Made by a program: the position numbers and the translations under genes
Assembly (NCBI RefSeq): GCF_018446385.1
Contig: NC_055998.1
Coordinates: forward strand, 20,887,173 to 20,951,172
Origin: Zingiber officinale
Lineage: Eukaryota; Streptophyta; Magnoliopsida; Zingiberales; Zingiberaceae
Direction: 5' to 3'
Length of the DNA stretch: 64,000 nt
The notes under the pieces: model-generated
Told to the model about the DNA's origin: nothing
Databases searched by the model: none
Seen by the model: the letters and a program-made list of their open reading frames with translations, nothing else
In this document: positions 23,239 through 36,344 of the stretch, piece by piece
Numbering within the stretch: the first letter of the stretch is position 1
Layout of the letters: each line of letters begins with the position of its first letter

Positions 23239-26200
23239 AGTTGGTATCAGAGTGAGGTTAGCCTTCCCACTACACACACATCAAGCCTCCATCCTGCTGC
23301 TCCAAGTAAAAATCTCTGTACTTACTCTATTTTCTTTATGCATGATAAGAAATGCTTTTAGTATGCATGAACATAAGTATAACTGATATGAATTGTCTTC
23401 ATGTATGATAAGCGATGTTTTAATATGCACGGATATAAGTAGGGATGGCCATGGACTTATGCTAGCCTTATTGTCATTTATGAAGATAGATATGGATAGA
23501 AGACGCGGTAACATGACCGATGAGACAGTGACTCCACCAGATCTGACACAGGTAGTCACAGACCTCCGGCGTCAGATCACGGAACAACAATAAGTAATCA
23601 CTACCTTGATGAATAATCAAGGAAACCCTATCACCCCACTAGCAAATCAAAATACATTACCCGTCATACCTACAGCTGCACCAGTACCATCGGTAGCCCC
23701 TGCCCCAGTGGTCCAACAGGAGACTTACTTAATACAGTGGCTAAGGATGAAGCCGGAGAACTTCGCGGGTACTTGTGAGCCATGGGACGCCCAAGCATGG
23801 TTCAAGACGGAGGAAAGTATAGTGGAACTGCTGGACTGGCCCGTACCAGAAAAGATCACGTGTGTGTCATTCTGCTTTTCTGGAGATGCAAGAATATGGT
23901 GGGAAAGGGTTAAGGTCAAGAGATAAGTTAATCAGATGAACTGGGCGGACTTCGAAGCAGAGTTCTTCGAGGAGTTTTTCCATATGCGAGTAACAAACCG
24001 GCATTACGACGAGTTCACCGAGTTCCGACAAGGTGACTTATCAGTTAACGAAGCAGTGAAGCGCTTCAACTGTCTCACACACCTCTGCCCAGAGTTGGTC
24101 TGCACAGAAAGAGAAAGGGTCAGACTGATGTTGAAAATGCTCCGACCCGAGATAGCTTTGAATGTGACCGGCGGAATTAATAGACCGAAGACTACAGAAG
24201 AACTGGTCAGCAGTGCCCTAATCACCGAACAATATCAGAAGGTGATGAACGAGAGTAAGAATCAAGCACAGATAGAAGGACAGAAACCTCTAGGTACCAG
24301 AGCAAGCTGGAAAGGAAGCCCTAATGGAAAGAGAAAGCAATGGAACAACACTAAAAGAGGTCCAGTGAATAAGCAACCTAAGTACCCTCAGTGTACCATT
24401 TGTGGGAAGCAGCATTCCGGGGTATGCCACAAGGGTACGAGAAAGTGTTACAGTTGCGGACGGGAAGGACATATGGCTAGAGACTGCCCTACCCAGTCCC
24501 AGACACCATCCCAGCAGTATAACCAGAACAGGAGTGCCCCCTCACAGCTACACCAGATGCAAGCTTCCATAGAAGGGACTCCGATTAGCCAAGGGAGATT
24601 GGAAGCCCCGCCCGTTACGACGAATGCCAGGGTTTTCTCTCTCACCAAAGAGGATGTGGCGAGTGCTTCTACAGTTGTCACAGGTCAGCTACCTATTTTT
24701 AGTCAGTATGCTACTGTGTTATTTGATACTGGGGTGACACATTCGTTTGTCTCTACACCCTTCATGGAGAAGTTGGAGATGCCACCACAAGCCTTAAATG
24801 GCAAATTCTTAACAACCCTGCCTTCGGGAGAAGTAATGTCATCTACTCATATGTTGCGGGCCGTGCCCATCAAAATCGCAGGCAGAGAACTCTACTGTGA
24901 TCTGATAGTGCTTGACATGCAGGATAATGATAGTATATTGGGCATAGATTTCCTGAGCAAGTACGGTGCTTCGATCGATTGTCGTAAAAGAAAAATAGTT
25001 TTCCGACCTGAAGCTGAACCAATATTCGAATTTGTTGGGGAACCAAGCAAAGAAACTGAGAGATTACTATCATCCATAAAAGCACAAAAGATATTAGATA
25101 AGGGATGTACTAATTTCTAGCACACGTGGTCTAAACAAGTCAAACCAAGGACCAGATGTTAGAAGATGTCAGGGTGGTATGCAACTATCCGGAGGTGTTT
25201 CCCGATGAGCTACCAGGGTTAGTTCCTGATAGAGAAATAGAATTTGAGATCGAATTGATTACTGGTACTAAACCGATCTCTAAAGCACCTTATTGTATGG
25301 CACCGGCTGAGTTGAAGGAACTTCAGGGACAACTATTAGAGTTACTCGACAAGGGTCTTATTCGCCCGAGTCACTCTCCATGGGGTGCTCCAGTACTGTT
25401 TGTGAAAAAGAAGGATGGGTCTATGCGAATGTGTATAGACTACCGAGCGCTAAATAATGTGGCAATCAAGAACAGGTACCCTCTTCCACGGATCGACGAC
25501 CTGTTCGACCAATTAAAGGGTGAAATCGTCTTCTCTAAGGTTGACCTAAGGTCCGGCTATCATCAAGTGAAAGTGAAATAGGATGATACCGAAGACGGCA
25601 TTTCGAACGAGATACAGACACTATGAGTTCATAGTTATGCCCTTCGGAGTGACAAATGCTCCTGCTGTATTTATGGATCTGATAAATCGGGTGTTTACGG
25701 CATATCTAAATAAATTTTTGATCGTCTTCATTGACGATATCCTCATCTATTCAAGAACCCAAGAAGAGCATGCTGAACACCTGAATACCGTACTACAGAT
25801 TCTTCGAGAGAAACAACTATATGCAAAGTTCTCCAAATGCGAGTTCTGGCTCAATCGAGTATCATTCTTGGGTCATATTATCTCCAAGGATGGAGTAATG
25901 GTAGATCCGAACAAGATCGAAGCTGTAAGTAACTGGAGCAGGCCAAAGAATACCAGTGAAATCAGAAGTTTTCTCGGGCTAGCAGGCTACTACAGGAAGT
26001 TTGTAGAGGACTTCTCCAAAATTGCAGCCCCTATGACCGCTCTCACCAAGAAGAACAAAAAGTATGAATGGACGGATGACTGCGAGAAGAGTTTCACAAA
26101 ATTGAAAATGAGACTGACCAATGCTCCGATCCTTACTCTTCCGGAAAGTGACAAACGCTTCGATATGTACAGCGATGCTTCCATATTAGGACTTGGAGCT

Positions 26201-26570
26201 GTACTCATGCAAGACAGCAAGGTCATTTCCTACGCCTCTAGACAACTCAAAGAGCATGAAAGGAATTACCCCACTCATGACCTAGAACTAGCAGCCGTGG
26301 TCTTTGCTCTCAAAACATGGAGACATTATTTATATGGAGCCCAGTGTCAGATTTATACTAACCACCAGAGTCTGAAATATTTCTTCACACAGAAAGACCT
26401 GAATATGAGACAACGTAGATGGCTCGAGCTAGTCAAGGACTATGACTGTGAGATCTTTTATCATCTAGGAAAAGCGAACAAAGTGGTCGATGCACTCAGC
26501 AGGAAGACCTGTGCCACCTGATGTCGCTATTTTAAGTTCAAGGATGAACTTTCTATGAGGTATGGGGTAC
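23239..26570 (+). mobile_element. Gypsy internal region 2 (gag-PR-RT-RNase H)
   Basis: Near-copy of 16105-19438 with the same part list and the same absence of integrase. The primer site begins at 23241. Gag with its zinc knuckle (near 24450), protease (near 24730), reverse transcriptase with the catalytic FIDDILIYS box (near 25735) and RNase H are recognisable. Broken a few times, somewhat less than region 1. Confidence 0.88.
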
Positions 26571-29500
26571 TGTAACACCCACGAAATATTTAAGCTATAC
26601 ATATGGGTATTCTCTTTTAGAATAAAAGGGAAATGAAAATAGAACCAAAAAGAAATAAAAAGAAAGAGAAGTTAAGGCTTGAACCATGAACCTCTCATAA
26701 TAGGTAAAACTAAATTGGTGTATGATAACCACTAGAGTCATGAATGATATATGAATAGAAAAGAATGGAAATTGTAGTTAAAAGTAAGAGTATGATTAAG
26801 TAAGGGAGCAAGAGAAAATCAAGTAGCTTTCCTCCTCTTCCTCTTGGTTAAGAGAAGAAGCAAGCAAAAGACAAGTTGTCTTTTTCTCCTTTCCTCTTTC
26901 CATTTTCGTGGGAATGAATGAGGGTGAGGGAATAGAGGAATCAAGGGGATGAATTGGGACATTTTTCATACTCATTGAGAATAAATAGGAATGAGAGAAG
27001 AGAAGGGAAAGAAAGTTTGGCTACTTAGCTTCTTCCTCCTTCTTCTTCTTCCTCCTTCTTTCTCCTTCTTCCTCCTCCACCGAGACTAGGACTCTTCCCT
27101 CTTCCATTTCCGAATCCAAGCTAAGGTTTTCTCCCTAAGAAAACTAATCCACAAGAAGGAGTCCTCAAGATGTACTCCTTACATGCAAGAGAAGCAAAAA
27201 GGAGAACTAGGAGGAGAAGCTTTCTTCTTCCTTTTCACAAGGGTACCTTCTTTTAAGAAAAACACCAAGCAAGAAGAAGTAAGTATCCCCTCACCTGTGG
27301 TACAAGTTGTTCATGTGTTTCCATTAGTTTAGATTGCTTAAAAACCTAGGGTTGTTTCTTGAAACTTTCGGCCACCCAAGTACAAAAAAAAAAAACTTAA
27401 GGAAGCTTAAGACCTAAACTAAACATGCTCACTATTTTTCTTATGATATATGTACCCGAGGATAGGAGATTTGTTTAGTGTTCTTATGCTTGTACGTTGC
27501 TTAGAAATTAGGTTCATGTTCTTTAAACTTTCGGCCAAGGCATGAAAAGAAGATCTAGAAAGGCTTAAGACCTAACTAAACATGCACATGATGTCCCTTA
27601 TGATATGTAACTTAGGTTATGAGTTATGTTTAGAATTCTATTGTTTTTATGTTGCTTATAACCTAGATCTATGCCTAGTAGGTTTCGGCCATGATAGAAA
27701 TGAAGGCGTAGGAGAGTTTAAAATTTAATCCATCATGCTCATGACTTTCCTTATGATATGGTATGAAGATTTCTTAGTGTTTTCATGTTTGCATGTTGCA
27801 TGGAACCTAGATGCATCCCACTTAGGGTTTCGGCCATGATGATATTAAGGGTTTAAGGAAGCTTAAAATCAAATTTGATATGCTCATGTTTCTTTCTCAT
27901 GATATGATATGAAGTTAGCTTGATATTTTTATGCTTGTATGTTGCTTAGACTTAGTTTCATGCTCCTTAAACATTCGGCCATAACAAGATCAAAGAACCT
28001 AGGAAGCCTAGAACCTAAACTAAACATGTTCATTATGTTCCTTATGATATATGATATGAAATTGGTTTAGGGTTCACATGCTTTTATGTTGTTTGTAACC
28101 TAGATCCATGCTTGACAAATTTCGGCCATGACAAGATTAAAAGACCTAGGAAGCTTAGAACCCAAACTAAACATGTTCATTATGTTCCTTATGATATATG
28201 ATATGAAATTGGTTTAGGGTTCACATGCTTTTATGTTGTTTGTAACTTAGATCCAAGCTTGACAAGTTTCGGCCATAACAAGATTAAAAGACCTAGGAAG
28301 TTTAGAACCCAAACTAAAGATGTTCTTTATGTTCCTTAAAATATATGATATGAAATTGGTTTAGGGTTTACATGCTTTTATGTTGTTTGTAACCTAGATC
28401 CATGCTTGACAAGTTTCGGCCATAACAAGATTAAAAGACCTAGGAAGCTTAGAACCCAAACTAAACATGTTCATTATGTTCCTTAGGATATATGATATGA
28501 AATTGGTTTAGGGTTCACATGCTTTTATGTTGTTTGTAACCTAGATCCATGCTTGACAAGTTTCGGCCATAACAAAATTAAAAGACCTAGGAAGCTTAGA
28601 ACTCAAACTAAACATGTTCATTATGTTCCTTATGATATATGATATGAAATTGGTTTAGGGTTCACATGCTTTTATGTTGTTTGTAACCTAGATCCATGCT
28701 TGACAAGTTTCAGCCATAACAAGATTAAAAGACCTAGGAAGCTTAGAACCTAAACTAAACATGTTCATGATGTTCCTTATGGTTTATGATATGAAATTGG
28801 TTTAGGGTTCACATGCTTTTATGTTGCTTGTAACCTAGGGCTAGGCTTGGTAACTTTCGGCCATAACAAGACCAAGGGCCTAGGAAGCTTGGAACTTAAA
28901 CTAAACATGCTCATGATATTCTTTATGGTTTATGATATGAAATTGGTTTAGGGTTCACATGCTTTTATGTTTCTTGTAACCTAGGGCTAGGCTTGGTAAC
29001 TTTCGGCCATAACAAGACCAATGACCTAGGAAGCTTGGAACTTAACCTAAACATGCTCATGATGTTCTTTATGGTTTATGATATGAAAGTGGTTTAGGGT
29101 TCACATGCTTTTATGTTGCTTGTAACCTAGGGCTAGGCTTGGTAACTTTCGGCCATAACAAGACCAAGGACCTAGGAAGCTTGGAACTTAACCTAAACAT
29201 GCTCATGATATTCTTTATGGTATATGATATGAAACTGGTTTAGGGTTCACATGTTTTTATGTTACTTGTAACCTAGATTCAATACTTGTAAGTTTCGACC
29301 ACTTTATGGAATTAGGATTAGAGACCCAATCATGATTTACTATGTGTCTCACATGCTATGATATGAATTAGGAGATGCTAGTTAATGATTTCCATGCATG
29401 ATTATGTTTTCCCTATGATATGTCATATGCTCCCTTTTGTATGTTTATGAATCTTGTATGATAATGAATCTTATGATGGGCTATATGCTTAATTATGCAT

Positions 29501-30674
29501 GCTTTATGATATGACAAGCAAAGGCCTAAGAGTTGCTTCCCTAGTAGTTGGGACTAAGAGCACTCTTTATGATATGACAAGTAAAGGCCTAAGAGTTGCT
29601 TCCCTTCTTGTTGGGACTAAGAGCACTTTTCATGATATGATAAATAAATAAAACATGCTATTTTACTTTTTATGTGGCTTGTACCAGGACCTTAGTGTCC
29701 AAGGGTTGGGCTCCTTAGTTCGCCCCTAGGTCGACGGACGTAGTACGGACCTAGTATCCCTAGTAGGTTCGGGATTTGCTACCCCGTCCTAGGGATTTCG
29801 CGCATTTATGTTATGTGGTATATAGTCAGGCCCTCATGTTGAAATTATATTTAAGTATTATATAATATTATTTTAAAGACATCTTGCACATGACATGACG
29901 CATGTTTTTGAAAGACATCTTGCATATACTTTTATGATATGATATGATATGACATGATATTCTTTTATGTTATGATATGATATGAAATGATGCTCATTAT
30001 GATATGATATGACATGATGCTCATTATGATATGATATGACATAATACTCATTATGATATGATATGATATAACATGATGCTCTTTTACGATATGATATGAT
30101 ATGATATGACATGATGTTCTTATATGATATGATATGACATGATGCTTTTTTATGATATGATATGACCTAATGTTTTGGTTTGTAGAATAATATGATATGT
30201 TATGATGCACTTTTACATGATATGATGTTTTAGATGTTTATGACTCCATGCTATATGTTTATGTGATTATGCTATGATACATGGTCTTTGTGAGTAAGAA
30301 AGGATCTTACCAAGCCAGTGCGCTTATAGTTATTTTCCTTGTACCGCAGATAAAGGTAAAGGATGGATAAACTAAGGGAGCAGCAGGAGGGGCAAGAGAT
30401 GTGTGTGTGTGGTGGCTCGGCTAAGGAAAAAGATCTACTTATGTTAATTTATGCATGTCATGAACCATGTCTACCTTATGCTTATGTTTTGCATGATTAC
30501 ATAATACTTATTCATGCTTATGTTGGGAATTGATATCATGACTTTTTAAATTTCAAATTATGCTTAACATGCTCATATGATCATAATTAGTTATACTTTC
30601 GCTGCTTTAGAAATAGATTAATATGCATGTATGTTTTCCCGTAACCCCGCCCTAGCAGAGGGGCGGGCGTTACA
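26571..30674 (+). repeat. Gypsy LTR 3 (4.10 kb)
   Basis: Same ends as LTR 1 (tgtaacaccc ... gggcgttaca). It ends against tatgatgtgtag, where LTR-X resumes. Confidence 0.88.
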
Positions 30675-32536
30675 TATGATGTGTAGTGTCACACAGAAGA
30701 TCATGTTATCAGTTCCTTATAAATTATAAATAGAAGTTCACAACTAAGATGGATTGGGACAAACCATTGGAATGGTTATAGTATAATTTGGTACTAATTT
30801 ATCTTGACTATTAAATTACACTAGTACACTATGTGTGTATAGAGCAGGACCATTTGAGATTGTTCCTTTTATACTGACTGCATAAAAAAATAAAACCTCT
30901 ATTATTATCGATGTATGTATTCTTAATCCCGGTATAATAACAAGCACATGTACTTAATATTTATTTCTTTAATTTATCAAAGTGTGAGATTTATTCGTTA
31001 AATCAATAGACCCAATAAGTTGGGAAATAATATTATTTATATGGTGTGTTGTTGATTATAAAAGGAAACTGTGCCCTATTTATTAGGATGATGATGCCCC
31101 CTTAAGGAGCTCATAAGGATTGTCATGTAAACCCTGCAGGTGTACTTAGTTCCGACATGACAATGAAGTTGATTGGTACTACTCTTGGAGCTAGATGTTA
31201 ATTAAGTGAGTTATCAGTAACTCATTTAATTAATGGACATTTGATATCTTAAACACAGGGAGATTAACACACTCATGATAAGAAGGAGCTCATAATGTAA
31301 TATGGGATTGGTGCGGTAGTTCAATAATAACTCTTTAGTGGTATGAGTTATTATTGATGAACTTGAGTTGGGTGTTCAGGTCGAACACAGGAAGCTCAAG
31401 CTCATCAGGAGGCCAAAACCAATTCCTCCTCTAGGTCCCTGTTGTAGCCTCTATGTATAAAGCCTCACATCCACCCAAGTCATCCGTATGGCCGACCACA
31501 TCCTTGCTTGGTGCCCAAGCAAGGGGTCGACCAACCCTTGCTTAGTGCCCAAGCAAGGGGCCAACCAAGATGGGTTTAAAAGTGAGTTTTTAATTTTTTA
31601 AATCTTTCTTTTTATAACCATCTATAAAGTTTTAAAAGAGAGATTTTAAATTTTAAAAACTTTCCTTTTTTAAAGTCATCCATATGGTTTTAAAAGAGCG
31701 TTTTAAATTTAAAAATATTTCCTTTTGTAGCCATCTACAATGGTTTAAAAGAGAGATTTTATTTTTGTTAAAACTTTCCTTGTTTGTAATCATGATTTAA
31801 AAGAGAGGTTTTAATTTTAAAAATCTTTCCTTTTTGTAGTCATCTACAATGTTTAAAAGGGGGATTTTTAATTTTAAAACTTTCCTTTTGTAGCCATCCA
31901 TAATAGGAAATTTAAAAGAGAGATTTTAATTGTTGTTAAAATCTGTCCTTTTTAGGCTTTACTAAGGATTATAAAAGAGGATAGATGGTGCCTTAGAGGT
32001 AATAATCATCTACACAATTTCTATTTCTCTTTTATTCTCCTTGTGGCCGACCCCCTCATATTCTTATTCTCCCCTTGCTTTCTCACCTAAGGCCGGCGGC
32101 ATCAAGAGGCTTCAACAATCTTGTGGCTGGCGAGTTGCAAGGAAGAAAGAAAAACAAGTGGTGGTGTTCCTAGCTTTGATCCCTTGGTGGCCAAAAGTCT
32201 TGGAAGAAAGAAGGACTTGAGTGGTTTTTGTGTCTTGGTAGATCGTCGCCAACACGACGTCCAAGAGGAGGAGAGGAATACAGCAGAAGATCAAGAGGTC
32301 TTTAAGTTACAAAGAAAGGTATAACTAGTTAATTGTTTCCACTGTGTACTAGTTTATTTTTCTTTTGTATGGATCTTGAAGTACCGACACAAGAGGCTAG
32401 CGATCTTGTGCTTTGATTGAGGTCTCTGTAGTTTAACCTAGGGTTTACTGTAAGGAGTTTAAATATTCAATTTCTTTGAAAGGTTTTAACTAGGAAGTGG
32501 TGGATGATCTCATATCCAAGAAGGTCGAGTGCCTCG
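30675..32536 (+). repeat. Copia LTR-X, second segment
   Basis: Continues 11932-12060. It matches, inverted, most of 36600-38800: gtgtcacac near 30690, ttgggaaataatattatttat, gaacacaggaagctcaagctc, aagcaaggggtcgacc, and tacaaagaaaggtataacta near 32320. At 31580-31980 it holds about six loose copies of a 55-60 bp unit (ttttaaaagagagatttt ... cttttgtagccatc). It stops at gtgcctcg, where the Athila-type LTR begins. Confidence 0.75.
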
Positions 32537-33675
32537 TGTTACGATTTCGCAAGTGCACGGATTCGTCGTCAGTAATAAAAATTATCGATCCCACGAGGAC
32601 TTATTATAAGCACTAGTGATGGCACACTTAAGATTAGCTACACTATCGATGGTTGTAAGTAATCTAAGAAAAGAGATTTGGGAAGTGGAAATGAGAACTA
32701 GCAACGAGAAGTATCAACCTGGTTTATGAAGAGTTCTAGGAGTTCGGTTTCATTGTGATGGTATTGATGTATCACATGCTATCTTATACTGATTGTCTAT
32801 CAGCATGCATTCACTAGAAGGTAAAGCAACTATAATAAGAGTCTTACATCAAATCAATCCATAATTACTCCCTCATCCTAGAACAAGGGCTCTACTCCAA
32901 AGACGTCGGAGAAAAACCTGAAGACATAGCGAATTTAAACATAAAATCCTCAAAAACGAAGAGAGAAAGAAGAAGTATACTTATCCAACGACGACGAGTG
33001 ATCTTCGGACCCAATCCTTTACTTCTAGAGTTGATGTGGTGATGAAAGATCGCTGGACCGATGTCCTGGATGGCGTAGAATAGCACCAAAGTGATTCTCC
33101 TGTTGACGGTTCACTTCCCCGCTCTCCCCTCTTGAAGAAAAGGGTTAACCCCCTTTTAAAGGCTAGGGTGCGGCTGCGGTGACACGACCGTGTAAGGATG
33201 GCACAGCCGTGCCCTTCTTTGTCTCTGGTTGCGCTGCACGACCGTGCCAATTGGCATAGCCGTGTGAACTCCGAGCTCGGCTCCTAGGACACGGCCGTGC
33301 AGGGCTGTACGGCCTTGTGCTGGATGGTTGCGGTCATGGGAGGGCACGATCGTGCAAGGTTGCATGACCGTTTTTTGCTTGGTTGCTGGTTGTGAGGCAT
33401 AGTCGTGCTCTGATTCCTCTCTGGATTGGCCACACGACCATGCAAGGTTGCACGACCGTGCTCTCTACTTTGTTCCGATGCATCGACAATCATCGTTTTC
33501 ACTCCAAAAGTTATCTCTGTCAATACAAAACCAAACAAAGAGCAGATATCCGAACAAAAGAGTATATATAATGAATACATGATAAAAGAGGTGATCATGC
33601 AAGGAATATATACATATAAAGCAAGTGAATGTGCGTTAAAACATGCATAAACGATCATAATATTTACGCACATCA
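32537..33675 (-). repeat. LTR of Athila-type element
   Basis: Starts tgttacgatttcgcaagtgc and ends tacgcacatca on the plus strand (tg...ca). The stretch ttcgcaagtgcacggattcg and tatcgatcccacgaggac is typical of this LTR class. It includes a run of palindromic cacgaccgtg-like motifs at 33178-33460. Confidence 0.7.
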
Positions 33676-33690
33676 CACCCCCAAACTTGA

Positions 33691-35042
33691 AATTTTGCTT
33701 GTCCTCAAGCAAAACGCTACATACTATGTTCATGAGCACCTAGCAATGTTTCATAATCCCTGGTGTATTCACCTAACTCTATCAACTAGTTTCATTGATA
33801 AGTATGATTGTGGAGTTACCTAAGTATGGCCTAAGCATAAGTTCTTTGTGCTCGGTGCAATAAGTAGCTCAAACTCTTCAAGTTTCAATTCTTTGTCCTA
33901 GTTAAGTCGTCATACAATTGAGTTCCTAATATTCCCGGTGAAAGGCACTTACTTGCCACACACTTTGTTCGTTTTTCTTAAATTACACAAGGTCTCAAAG
34001 GATACTTCTTGGAATCAAGAGAAACGTAACATTCATTTCCCCAGTAACCTAACTTGGTCTCAAAGGGGTGAATTGTTAGTTTCCACTCATGATAACTATT
34101 TTTTTTATCCCTTATTCATTTTATTATTTATTTATTTTTTTGGTGCTATAGTGTAGCACTAATCACACATGCGGGATGCATATGTTGGGATTTAGATTTT
34201 TTTTCAAATGAGATTCTATGATCTGAGGTCATCCAGTAACCAAAATGTAAATAAGAATTTGGATAAATCATAACTATTCCAAAAGTATTTCTACTATTCA
34301 AGCTCAAGTACTCAAGTGTAGTGTAAATAAGATCCTTAAGGTTAGGCCAAAACTTATACCAAACTACGTACAATACTTAACTTATTTCATGCTATTAGAG
34401 ATAGAGAAAGGAGATACACCAAACATATTAACACTATCTTGACAACACATAAACTAAAAAAATGTTAGTCATTTTGCTATCGGACAAGTAGTAGAAAAAG
34501 TAGAAGGTTTGATGTTCTCAAATATGCCTCAAAACTAGAAATATGAAACTCATAAAATGCGAATAAACAAAGCAAAGTGTAAATGAGATGCAAATATGAA
34601 ACTAGTAAAATGCGAATAAATAAAACAGACTAATAAAATATGCAAAATAAAATAAAATGTAAAAAGAAAAGAAAACTCGACTCGACTCAGGTTGTGTAGA
34701 CAGACACAACACCCCCCCCCCCCCAGACTTAAACTTTTCATCGTCCCGATAAAATCAATACGGTGGTGGGGGTAGGGGATAAGGGGGTCCCTGATGTGTG
34801 CCAGGGGGAAATCTAGGCATACTAGGGAGATAGCCAATATGTTAATGATATTGATAAAGGGCATATACTTGTTGTCTAGTGATATCCATATCATCCATAA
34901 AATTTCTCATTCTTTCCTGGTCAACCTCATAATCCTGAACGAACCCTGTCACCTGACTTTAGAAGTCCCTAGTAAACTGAAAATGATCCTGTACCTCTCT
35001 AAACTGGTCGTCAGATAACTTGAAGTGACCCTCCAACAATCG
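33691..35042. other. Non-coding region of Athila-type element
   Basis: No gene recognised. A run of c residues at about 34712-34725 followed by agacttaaacttt is, on the minus strand, a second g-rich polypurine-like tract resembling the one next to the LTR. Confidence 0.5.
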
Positions 35043-36193
35043 TTATTGGGTATTTTGCTTCTCATGAAGGGAGTCTAAAGAGGCACGAAAATCAGAAAAA
35101 TCAAACCTAGAGGGTCCCGTGCCATATGCAAAAGAGTGCCTAGGAGGTTCTGAATGTCCAGAAGGCTGCAAGAATCCTGATGACGAGGACTCTTGGTGAT
35201 ACTCAGTTTCTTCTATAATGGAGGGTACAATTTCGGGGTGTAAATCAGTAATCACCTAGTTCGGGGGTCACGAACTGAAGTGCGCTCGGGGCAAGGAAGG
35301 GGTAATGGAAAACCATTGTTCCTCGGGAAGGCAAACTCATTCTCATCCCGACAAATCAACTTCATAGGAAGACAAGAATCGATATCGATCTTGTCATTAC
35401 CATGAACCACCTCTAATCCATCAAGCTCACAACCCAGATTGAATGCTATTTGGGTGATCAATCCACCAAACACTATCATCCCCGAAGATGCCTTAGTTGC
35501 CCTCAACAAAGTTTGCAAGAAATGAAATCTAGAATCAAAATCAACTTTATTCAACATCACCCGAAGAGAATAGAGTTCTATCTTTCTAACCACCCCATCA
35601 CTCTCTCCTCGACCAAAGATTGTTTTGCTCATCACTCGGTGAAGGTCTCTAAAGGTCGGGTTTTGCATGCGAGATGCCTTGGCTCTAGAGGGTTCATAAG
35701 GGTCTTTTGATCCAGTTATTGACGTCCAAAATTCATTCCATCTTATTTCATCATCAAATACCTGGGCACCACCAATGGGTAAACCAAAACAATTATTGAA
35801 AACATTAAAAGTCCACTGAACTTCTTTATTCATCATCTTAAAAGTTATGACCCCTATGTAGTCATGCTCAGAAGAAAATTTAACATCAATTGAGCTAAAA
35901 AATTTTAGGACTAGGCGGGGGTAAGTCGGCGCATGAGCGTACATAATATCATTCCAATCTAAAGAACTAATCATCCAATCTACATCATCCCTAATTCCTA
36001 GCATATCCATAGTAATGGGATCCATATATTTAGTGCATGTAATTTTTCTAGCGATAAGGATATCATATCTAGCTTTTTGTTCATGATTTCTAAAAATAAT
36101 ATTGAACTCATTTTCGTTACCTTCGTCGCGTGCCACCCTTTTTTCTTTGCCTTTTGAAGAAGACACCTTCCCTTTGCCTTTGTCGCCTCCCAA
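35043..36193 (-). pseudogene. ATHILA ORF-1 / plant transposon-like protein
   Basis: A long frame in a fossil element, placed before the 3' LTR. It starts with a Lys/Gly-rich basic segment (MGGDKGKGKVSSSKGKEKR), followed by a globular domain with FNIIFRNHEQKARYDILIAR, WNDIMYAHAPTYPRLVLKFF and VQWTFNVFNNCFGLPIG, which I recognise as the ATHILA ORF-1/'putative plant transposon protein' family. A Ser/Pro-rich region follows. Its function in such elements is not established. About one interruption. Confidence 0.65.
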
Positions 36194-36344
36194 TGCATCT
36201 CCTTCGCCAGATCCACTGCTTCCTCAATGAAGTCTCTTCAAGATCTGTGACATGGCATGCAAGGTATTGAGGAATTTCTTGTGGAGATGGGTCTTGAGGA
36301 TGGAAGAGGAGGTCTTCTCTCTTTTCAGATTTGCAGCTTGAAGA

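Larger units (their letters stand above)
12061..30674 (+). mobile_element. Ty3-gypsy (Tekay/Del-like) tandem array: LTR-int-LTR-int-LTR
   Basis: Three near-identical LTRs of about 4 kb alternate with two near-identical internal regions of 3.33 kb. The array is flanked by tatgg (12056-12060) and tatga (30675-30679). The flanking LTR-X sequence reads through in the related copy near 38790, so the array is one insertion into LTR-X with a 5-bp target duplication that has since changed at one base. The three-LTR layout is the usual product of unequal recombination between copies. Internal parts seen are gag, protease, reverse transcriptase and RNase H; no integrase is recognised. Both internal regions are broken a handful of times. 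Differences between copies are a few percent by eye, so the array is fairly young. Confidence 0.88.
32537..36344 (-). mobile_element. Athila-type gypsy element, 3' part
   Basis: Minus-strand fossil. Parts seen are an LTR (32537-33675), a polypurine tract (minus: tcaagtttgggggtg at about 33676-33690, preceded by gaggacaagcaaaa, the hallmark of the Athila/Tat group), a non-coding stretch, and an ORF of the ATHILA/plant-transposon type (35043-36193). The 5' part with gag and pol is not here; the element is cut by the copia element at 36345. Confidence 0.7.

Noticed and set aside
33284-33739. Minus-strand 151-codon frame in the Athila-type LTR
   Set aside because: Covers the palindromic motif cluster, has no domain and is non-coding LTR sequence in this class.
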